Source: Deltaproteobacteria bacterium (GTDB lineage Bacteria; Desulfobacterota; Binatia; UBA9968). Taken from it: a DNA stretch of 11,058 nt. Made by a program: the position numbers and the translations under genes. The notes under the pieces were generated by a model. It searched no databases and was not told the origin of the DNA. It was given only the letters and a program-made list of their open reading frames with translations. Shown piece after piece: positions 5,338 to 11,058 of this stretch; the first letter of the stretch is position 1; every line of letters starts with the position of its first letter. Location of the stretch: the NCBI GenBank assembly GCA_005879435.1, contig VBKX01000193.1, positions 1-11,058 on the forward strand, in the 5' to 3' direction.

Positions 5338-6294
5338 ATGAATAATCTTCGGCAATATTGGCATCCGGTATTATGGTCCAAAGAAGTCGCCGATAAACCC
5401 GTCCCGGTCAAGCTACTCGATCAGCCGTTGGTGATTTGGCGCGCCAATGGAAACGTGTCGGCATTCTACGATCTCTGCATTCACCGCGGCGCGGCGCTTT
5501 CACTCGGATGGGTGAACGGCGATCAGCTCGCGTGTGGTTATCACGGTTGGAACTACGCCGCGGATGGTAGTTGCACGCGCATACCGTCACTGCCGCCGGA
5601 TCGCGAGATACCGGCTAAGGCGCGCGCCAAGGCTTATCGCGTCCAAGAGCGTTACGGCTTGGTCTGGGTCTGCCTCGATGAGCCGCGCCAAGATATTCCG
5701 GAGTTTCCAACTGAATTTGGCGATCCCAGCTTTAATTGGGAACCCTACACTTCGGAAGGTCAGTGGCGCGCCAACGCCGCGCGGATGATCGAAAACCTCG
5801 CTGACTTCTCCCACTTTCCATGGGTCCACGCCGGTATTCTCGGCGATCCCGATCAAGCCGAGGCGCCCGCGATCACACTCACCGAGACCAAGGGCGGTTT
5901 CCAGTATGAGATCGATACGCCGGTCAATAAATTCCGCCCGAATAGCGCCGCTAAACAGTTGTACACGGTAATCCTGCCGTTCATGGTGACGATCCAACGG
6001 CGCCAACCCGGCAGCGTCGAGCGTCATACCAATATTTATCTCTGCACCCCGGTGTCGAATCACGAGACCAAATTTTATCGCCTCGCCGGGCGCAACTATC
6101 GCGACGTGAAAACCGACGACCAGTTAAACGCGCAGCACCGGCGCATCTTCGAGCAAGATAAAAGAATCGTCGAATCCCAGCGCCCTGAAGAGCTTCCTCT
6201 CGATCTCGCCGAGGAGTTGCATTTGCGCGGACCGGATACTCCCGCTATCGAGTATCACCGGCGACTCAAGCAGATGGGGATTGAATGGCTATGA
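5338..6294 (+). CDS. Rieske non-heme iron oxygenase, large (alpha) subunit
   Basis: The 318-residue product should use O2 and electrons from a partner reductase to hydroxylate or demethylate an aromatic or related substrate in the cytoplasm. The N-terminal Rieske domain binds its [2Fe-2S] cluster with C47-x-H49 and C66-x2-H69 (CIHRGAALS and CGYHGW). The catalytic domain shows the mononuclear iron site ENLADFSHFPWVHAG (bridging D156, H159, H164); D274 in FEQDKRIVESQRP is the likely third ligand. Overall it resembles the vanillate demethylase/phenoxybenzoate dioxygenase type, slightly shorter than usual. GGAGAG (5325-5330) lies 7 bases before the ATG. No reductase or ferredoxin gene is in the window, so electrons must come from elsewhere. 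It heads the cluster with a GMC oxidoreductase and a Tct transporter. Confidence 0.92.
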   Translation: MNNLRQYWHPVLWSKEVADKPVPVKLLDQPLVIWRANGNVSAFYDLCIHRGAALSLGWVNGDQLACGYHGWNYAADGSCTRIPSLPPDREIPAKARAKAYRVQERYGLVWVCLDEPRQDIPEFPTEFGDPSFNWEPYTSEGQWRANAARMIENLADFSHFPWVHAGILGDPDQAEAPAITLTETKGGFQYEIDTPVNKFRPNSAAKQLYTVILPFMVTIQRRQPGSVERHTNIYLCTPVSNHETKFYRLAGRNYRDVKTDDQLNAQHRRIFEQDKRIVESQRPEELPLDLAEELHLRGPDTPAIEYHRRLKQMGIEWL

Positions 6295-6307
6295 TTCAAC
6301 GGAATCC

Positions 6308-6361
6308 GTTCAAAGCATTCAAGACGTTCAACCGCTGCGCTCGGTTCAAAACGTTTTGAAC
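6308..6361 (+). repeat. 9-base-period GTTCAA-type repeat, copy B, ending in a perfect palindrome
   Basis: Units start at 6308, 6317, 6326, 6335, 6344 and 6353 in exact 9-base steps: GTTCAAAGC, ATTCAAGAC, GTTCAACCG, a divergent unit, then GTTCAAAACGTTTTGAAC. The last 18 bases (6344-6361) are a perfect palindrome able to form a hairpin. The first five units align with copy A at 1343 at 36 of 45 positions. It fills most of the 85-base gap between the Rieske and GMC genes. Confidence 0.8.
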
Positions 6362-6379
6362 TCTATCATCGAGGCAAGA

Positions 6380-7938
6380 ATGACTGATCACTACGATGTC
6401 ATTGTCGCCGGCGGCGGTTCGGCGGGCTGCGTGATCGCATCACGCCTTGCCGAAGACCCGAAGCGAAAAGTTTTACTGCTCGAAGCTGGACCCGACCCGC
6501 AGCCGATTCCTGAAACGGTCGTCGACGCGGAGAAAGCCACCAACCTGCTGCTGGAGAGTCCTTATATTGTCATGTATCCGACCAAGCGCAACTATGACTC
6601 CAGCGAATTTTACTCCCTCGCGGGACGGATCATGGGCGGCGGCTCGTCGGTCAATATGATGTCGATTCCGCGGCCGATAAAAGCCGACATGGACACTTGG
6701 TCGGCTCAAGGCAATCCCGATTGGTCATGGGAAGAAATCCTGCCGGTGTTGAAGCGTATCGAAGCCGATCAGGATTTTCCCCAAAGCCCAATTCACGGCG
6801 ATCACGGCCCGATCTATGTGAAGCGCAAACATGTCTTCGATGCACAGCTCAGCGCACCGGAACAGGCGTTGTTAAAAGCCGTAACCCTGTTGGAATTGCC
6901 GCGCTTCGACGATCAAAACGAGCCGAATCCCTGTGGTATCGCGCCGACGGCGCGCAATATCAAAGACGGCAAACGACAATCTTCGGCGGTGGCCTATCTC
7001 GGTCCAGCGCGAGCGCGACGAAATCTCAAGATCATCGGTGATGCCCAGGTGATCTCGCTGATGTTCAAAGGCAACCAAGCGGAAGGCGTACGCTATCGAA
7101 TTGATGGCAATGAGCACACCGCCACAGCGGACAAAGTCGTGCTCAGCGCCAGCACACAGCCACAGCGGACAAAATCGTGCTCAGCGCCGGTGTGTATCAT
7201 TCACCGCAGATTCTCATGCTCTCGGGCATCGGCCCGCCCGCTGAGATCGAGCGCCATGGAATTCCTGTCGTGCATGCGCTCGAAGGCGTCGGTGAAAACT
7301 ATCAAGATCATCCAGTGGTAACGATGACGCTAAAAGCGAAACCCAACGGCCTCGAGTCGCACGCGCGCGGCCGCTCGACCTTGAAACTCTATTTCAAAAG
7401 CGATCCGGCGCGCGAGTATATCGATTTTCACATCATCCTGCGCGACATCACCACGGTTTCCGGGATCGGCGACATGATCGGGTTCTCCTGTCACTTGCTG
7501 GAGCAAACCAATCGCGGCCGCTTGACGCTGCAAAGTTCTGATCCGACGGATTTGCCGATTATCGATCCGCGCATGTTGGAGCACCCCAAAGACATTCAGG
7601 CGATGGTCTCGGCGATGAAATTCGTCCAGCAGCTTGCCGCCACCGAACCGATGGATAGTTTCTGCGGCGAGTTATTTTCGCCGAGTCCGGATGAAGATTG
7701 GACCAAGTTCGCCCGCTCCACTTACACCAGCTATTTTCACGGCGTCGGCACCTGTAAGATGGGACCCGCGTCCGACCCCATGGCCGTTGTCGACCAGCAC
7801 CTGCGCGTGCACGGCATGGAAAATCTCTGGATCGGCGACGCGTCGATCATGCCGACGGTCGCCCACGCTAACACCAACCTTACCAGCATGATGATCGGCG
7901 AGCGCGCCGCCGACTTCATCAAAGAATACTCCTACTAA
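6380..7938 (+). pseudogene. GMC-family FAD oxidoreductase, frameshifted by a 38-base tandem duplication
   Basis: GMC enzymes oxidise alcohols or similar groups with FAD. The first frame (6380-7150, 257 codons) has the FAD-binding GGGSAG near residue 11 with VLLLEAG, and the GGGSSVNMM signature at 87-94. It then enters a 38-base duplicate (7151-7188) and runs out of frame to a stop at 7321. The rest (7189-7938, 249 residues) continues in another frame: AGVYHSPQILMLSGIGP, the catalytic-region SYFHGVGTCKMG, and HANTNLTSMMIGERAADFI near the end. Removing one repeat unit restores a seamless 506-residue protein, normal for the family. The start at 6380 has GAGG five bases upstream; a TTG at 6281 in the same frame would translate repeat B and is rejected. 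A GTG at 7177 could start only a C-terminal piece. As read, the gene is inactive. Confidence 0.88.
7113..7188 (+). repeat. 38-base imperfect tandem duplication inside the GMC gene
   Basis: Bases 7113-7150 and 7151-7188 match at 36 of 38 positions. The two differences are the eighth base (C or A) and the twenty-fourth (G or A). Because 38 is not a multiple of three, the second unit shifts the frame. It is directly responsible for splitting the oxidoreductase. Confidence 0.95.
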
Positions 7939-7950
7939 TCAAGCGCGCTC

Positions 7951-8409
7951 GTGAAAAGAGAAATCATCATCTGCAGCTTTTGGCTGCTGCTCTCGTTCTA
8001 CTTATCCATTGAATCGTATCGGCTCGGGCTAAGCACGGGCAATCGGCCCGGGCCAGGGTTTTTTCCTTTCATCGCCGCCATCGCCATAGGACTGATCGCC
8101 GCTTTTCGCTTGGTCAATAGTATTCGAAAGAGTTCGCCCGATAATAATTCTGAACTAGGCATCGCCGGCGAAGCGAAACTCGTACTTTACGTCATTGCTG
8201 GCATGATGGCTTACGCATTCTTGCTCGACCTTCTCGGATTTTTTTTCTGCACGTTTCTGCTTGTCGCTTTCTATTTAAAAGTCATCGCTGCGCGCCGCTG
8301 GCCCGTGACTCTAAGTTTTGCGGCTGCGGTGGCGCTGACGTCTCATTTCTTTTTTGACGTGCTGTTAAAAGCCGAGTTACCGAGAGGCTTGCTTAGCTGG
8401 CTCATTTGA
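7951..8409 (+). CDS. tctB: Tripartite tricarboxylate transporter, TctB-type small permease
   Basis: The 152-residue product is the small membrane subunit of a TTT-family secondary transporter, working with TctA and a periplasmic TctC. Four hydrophobic segments are visible (about residues 4-24, 36-57, 75-97 and 118-138). The conserved pre-loop stretch after the first helix, LSTGNRPGPGFFPFIAA, is the hallmark of the TctB/DUF1468 family (a glycine-proline-rich GPGFFP). Length is normal. The start is a GTG 12 bases after the GMC stop with no clear ribosome binding site, so coupling to upstream translation is likely. Since GMC translation stops early at 7321, coupling could be weakened. tctA follows after 10 bases. 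Confidence 0.88.
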   Translation: MKREIIICSFWLLLSFYLSIESYRLGLSTGNRPGPGFFPFIAAIAIGLIAAFRLVNSIRKSSPDNNSELGIAGEAKLVLYVIAGMMAYAFLLDLLGFFFCTFLLVAFYLKVIAARRWPVTLSFAAAVALTSHFFFDVLLKAELPRGLLSWLI

Positions 8410-8419
8410 TACACGACCG

Positions 8420-9925
8420 ATGGACACGCTGCACTCGTTAGCTCAGGGTATTCTCACCGCCGCTTCGCCGCTCAATCTACTATATGGATTCGTCGGCGTA
8501 CTGCTCGGCACCTTGGTCGGCGTGCTGCCCGGACTCGGTCCCGCCGGAGCCATCGCTTTACTCTTGCCGCTGGCTTTGCACGCGCCGCCTCTAGCCTATT
8601 TGATTATGTTGTTCGGCATTACCTACGGCGCTCAGTATGGCGGCTCCACGACGTCGATTCTCGTCAATATTCCGGGCGAAGCTTCTTCGGTCATCACCTG
8701 TCTGGACGGCTACGCCATGGCGCGCCAGGGTCGCGCGGGTCCGGCGCTTGGCATCGCCGCTTTCGGATCCTTCATCGGTGGCACGATCTCGATTTTTGGC
8801 TTGGCGTATTTAGCGCCGGCGCTCGCGGAATTTGGCCTTCATTTCGGCCCACCGGAGTATGCCGGCCTCATGCTTTTCGGTTTGACCGCGCTGGTTTATC
8901 TGGCGCACGGTCCGATGGACAAAGCGCTGCTGATGGCGCTCTTCGGCAGCCTGCTCGCCAGCGTCGGCCTCGATCCCGTCACCGGCCAGCCGCGCTTCAC
9001 GTTCGATATTCTGGTGCTGCGCGACGGCGTTGGCTTGACTCCCGTCGTGATCGGTCTCTTTGGAGTTTCCGAGGTCTTGGTCAATCTGCGGACGCAAGCG
9101 GGAGAAGTTTTTCAAAAAACCATAAAGGGCCTACTGCCGACACTGCAGGATTGGAAAGATTCCGCCCTGCCGATCACGCGCGGCACTATTCTGGGCTTTT
9201 TGGTCGGCGCAATCCCCGGGTTGAATGTCGTGATCGCCACCTTCGCCGCCTATGCGGTTGAAAAAAAGATTTCTAAGCATCCGGAAAAATTCGGCCGCGG
9301 CGCGATTGAAGGCGTGGCGGCGCCCGAGACGGCGAATAATGCGGCGAGCTGCAGCGGCTGGATCCCGCTTCTCAGCTTGGGCTTGCCGACCGGCTCGGTC
9401 ACATCTTTGATCTTCGGCGCGCTGCTGATCCACGGCCTGGCGCCCGGACCGTTGTTCATTAAAAACTCGCCGGAAGTATTTTGGGGCGTTCTCGGCAGCA
9501 TGGTCATCGGCAATGTGTTGCTGCTCATTCTCAATCTGCCGCTGATCGGCCTGTGGATCAAAGTGCTCCAGGTTCCCTACTTTTTTCTCTTTCCGTTGAT
9601 CATTTTGTTTGGCATCATCGGCGCCTACACCACGTCGGGTAATACGGGCGACGTCGTGATCATGATTATTTTCGGCGTGGTCGGATATCTGATGAAAAAA
9701 TTTGCCTATGAGCCCGCGCCAATGGTACTGGGATTGGTGATCGGGCCGCTATTGGAAACCGCCATCCGGCGTTCGATGATCATGTCCAAGGGGCACGTCG
9801 GCATTTTTTTTCAACGTCCGATCGCGGCATTCTTCATGGGCGCGGCGGCGCTTATGTTGTTGAGCCCGCTGCTCACGCGGCGGCGACTGGGTCACGATAT
9901 CATTGAAAAACTGGAAGAACAGTGA
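8420..9925 (+). CDS. tctA: Tripartite tricarboxylate transporter, TctA-type large permease
   Basis: The 501-residue product is the main inner-membrane permease of a TTT transporter. It carries the paired family signatures: GVLPGLGPAGAIALLLPLAL (34-53) with YGGSTTSILVNIPGEASSV (73-91) in the first half, and GAIPGLNVVIATFAAYAVEK (263-282) with PETANNAASC (302-311) and LSLGLPTGS (318-326) in the second. The two PGxG-type motifs in inverted halves are thought to line the substrate path. About eleven or twelve hydrophobic segments span the whole length. LGLPTGS has a threonine where LGIPGS is common. The gene is complete and typical in size, follows tctB after 10 bases and precedes a damaged binding-protein gene. 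Substrates of the family are mostly di- and tricarboxylates and aromatic acids. Confidence 0.95.
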   Translation: MDTLHSLAQGILTAASPLNLLYGFVGVLLGTLVGVLPGLGPAGAIALLLPLALHAPPLAYLIMLFGITYGAQYGGSTTSILVNIPGEASSVITCLDGYAMARQGRAGPALGIAAFGSFIGGTISIFGLAYLAPALAEFGLHFGPPEYAGLMLFGLTALVYLAHGPMDKALLMALFGSLLASVGLDPVTGQPRFTFDILVLRDGVGLTPVVIGLFGVSEVLVNLRTQAGEVFQKTIKGLLPTLQDWKDSALPITRGTILGFLVGAIPGLNVVIATFAAYAVEKKISKHPEKFGRGAIEGVAAPETANNAASCSGWIPLLSLGLPTGSVTSLIFGALLIHGLAPGPLFIKNSPEVFWGVLGSMVIGNVLLLILNLPLIGLWIKVLQVPYFFLFPLIILFGIIGAYTTSGNTGDVVIMIIFGVVGYLMKKFAYEPAPMVLGLVIGPLLETAIRRSMIMSKGHVGIFFQRPIAAFFMGAAALMLLSPLLTRRRLGHDIIEKLEEQ

Positions 9926-9970
9926 CGGCGGATCTTTCGAGATAAGCTCCACAAACGTTTGGGAGGTTCC

Positions 9971-10902
9971 ATGATATTGAAGTTAATAGTCGTCGCTTGG
10001 GCCGTGTTCGGATCGAGCCCGATTCTCTACAGCCAAGGTTTTCCAAACAAGCCGATCGAGCTCGTCGTGTCGTCGAGCCCGGGCGGCGGCGTCGATCTGG
10101 TATTTCGCCTCATCGCCGACGATCTTGCGAAAAATTTAAAGACACAGGTAAACGTGGCCAATCAAACTGCCGGTGCCGGCGCCATCGCCGCCGAAAAAGT
10201 AGCGGCTGCGCGCAAGGACGGCTACACGTTGTTGGGCTCACTGCTCGGCCAAGTGGCCACGATGACCGTGGCCAATCCGAAGGCTCCGGCGAATTTGCTG
10301 CGCGATTTTCAGCCCCTCGCGATCTTGCAAGGTTACGCCGCGGTAATCATCCTCGGCCGCGCTGACGCGGAGATCAAGACGCTTAAGGACCTCGTCGCAC
10401 AAGCGCAGAAAAAACCCGGCGACCTTATCGTTGCTGTCGGCCCTGCAGGGACCAGTCTCACGTTGGAAGTTGAGTTGTTGAAGCCGGCTCAGCGCAGACG
10501 ATTACCAATCTGCTAGGCGGCCATGTGAACTTCGCCATGGCGTCGGACGTCGCCGCGCAGCCGCACATCAAAGCCGGCAAGCTCATCGGCCTCGCCGTTG
10601 ATGTCGAGTCAGTGGTGCTCCCCGACGTGTCGACCTTCGCCAAGCAGGGATATCCCCAGGTTAACCTGCTCGCAAGCGTCGCGTTTTTAGCGCCAAAAGG
10701 TTTGCTTGACGCAACCGCAAAGATTCTCACGGACGCAATCAGAAAAACCGTGGACGACCCCAAGCTCAAGGAAAACTTGAAGTCCCGCGGTTACAACGTC
10801 GATCTCCGTACTTCCGCCGCAGATCTAAACAAATTGGTTAAAGAAGAAATCGACAAATATTCCCGCTTCACGCCCGAGGATCTCGGGTGGAAAGCGCAAT
10901 AA
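9971..10902 (+). pseudogene. tctC: TctC/Bug-type solute-binding protein, disrupted by internal deletion and frameshift
   Basis: Bug-family proteins are periplasmic binders that deliver carboxylates to TctAB. The first frame (from the ATG at 9971, GGGAGG at 9961-9966) gives a signal peptide of about 21-23 residues (MILKLIVVAWAVFGSSPILY), then NKPIELVVSSSPGGGVD and NQTAGAGAIAAEKVAAARK, both family hallmarks. It runs well to LEVELLK at residue 171, then reads PAQRRRLPIC and stops at 10516. From about 10486 another frame carries on: GSAQTITNLLGGHVNFAMAS, HIKAGKLIGLAV, LPDVSTFAKQGYP, to the stop at 10902. Normal relatives have some 15-20 residues between these points, including a VPYKG-type motif, absent here. 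So bases are missing and the frame changes near 10484. The product is probably non-functional, unless the read is faulty. Confidence 0.85.
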
Positions 10903-10967
10903 TCGGACGCGATGCGAGAATCTCTGCCGTAATCCCGCTTGAGATCCGGCGGCGATATACGAAAATC

Positions 10968-11058
10968 CTACTTGCCGCCAAACACTTTGGCTAGGAAGTC
11001 TTCTTTTTCCAGCTCGGCGACGAAGCGATTGACGAGATAGTCCTTGGCTTGCCTATCT
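10968..11058 (-). CDS. C-terminal end of a gene entering from the right edge
   Basis: The minus-strand frame ending at TAG (10968-10970) reads DRQAKDYLVNRFVAELEK and then EDFLAKVFGGK, with no stop before the window edge. It is charged and amphipathic with coding-like codon use. The ending resembles C-termini of NMT1/TauA-like ABC substrate-binding proteins, but 29 residues are too few to be sure. It converges on the broken tctC, with 65 bases and no obvious terminator between them. Confidence 0.5.
   Translation of the reverse strand, partial: DRQAKDYLVNRFVAELEKEDFLAKVFGGK

Noticed and set aside
4901..5338. 145-codon minus-strand ORF before the Rieske gene
   Set aside because: It starts at TTG inside the Rieske leader, has no ribosome binding site and no recognisable motif; composition looks like non-coding sequence.
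6281..6379. TTG start for the GMC gene overlapping the Rieske stop
   Set aside because: The extension would translate repeat copy B as VQSIQDVQP; the ATG at 6380 has GAGG upstream and begins right before the FAD-binding fold.
7113..7321. Programmed ribosomal frameshift in the GMC gene
   Set aside because: No slippery heptamer and stimulator arrangement is evident, and the frame change is fully explained by the 38-base duplication.

Overview
The window looks like chromosomal DNA from a GC-leaning, probably uncultured Gram-negative bacterium. A deltaproteobacterium-like or Rokubacteria/Tectomicrobia-like lineage is a guess from the gene mix (tripartite tricarboxylate transporter, ring-hydroxylating oxygenase, class III adenylate cyclase, Hsp20) and from the 9-base GTTCAA-type intergenic repeats; no rRNA or marker gene fixes the taxonomy.

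Left part (1-3090). A major facilitator superfamily permease runs off the left edge on the minus strand, possibly behind a small overlapping ORF. Diverging from it are a cysteine-rich protein ending in a zinc ribbon (882-1313) and a membrane-anchored class III adenylate cyclase (1559-2875). The latter two are separated by a copy of a 9-base-period repeat. The cyclase converges on an Hsp20 gene (minus, 3088-3528), with a strong bidirectional terminator between them.

Middle (3523-5337). The Hsp20 gene has an exact 22-base tandem duplication of its ribosome binding site plus start codon, and a recognisable promoter packed with dyad symmetries. A gene-poor stretch follows, with palindromic sequence and a hairpin-rich block (about 3800-3960) that could be a structured RNA. 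Next come an unrecognised 178-residue protein (4071-4607) and about 730 bases without a convincing gene, holding a possible gene remnant, a degenerate repeat copy and a possible promoter.

Right part (5338-10902). A same-strand cluster encodes a Rieske non-heme iron oxygenase, a GMC-family FAD oxidoreductase, then TctB, TctA and a TctC/Bug-type binding protein. It reads as uptake of a carboxylate or aromatic acid followed by oxidation, but the substrate cannot be read from the sequence. Two members are broken. The GMC gene is frameshifted by a 38-base imperfect tandem duplication, and the binding-protein gene has lost the segment expected to hold its central VPYKG-type motif and changes frame there. 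Either the pathway is decaying or is switchable, or the assembly has errors at these points. A minus-strand gene end enters from the right edge.

No CRISPR array, tRNA, rRNA, insertion sequence or complete mobile element was seen. The strongest unexpected signals are the frame-breaking 38-base duplication, the duplicated start region of Hsp20, the dispersed GTTCAA-type repeat with its terminal palindrome, and the hairpin-rich intergenic block.
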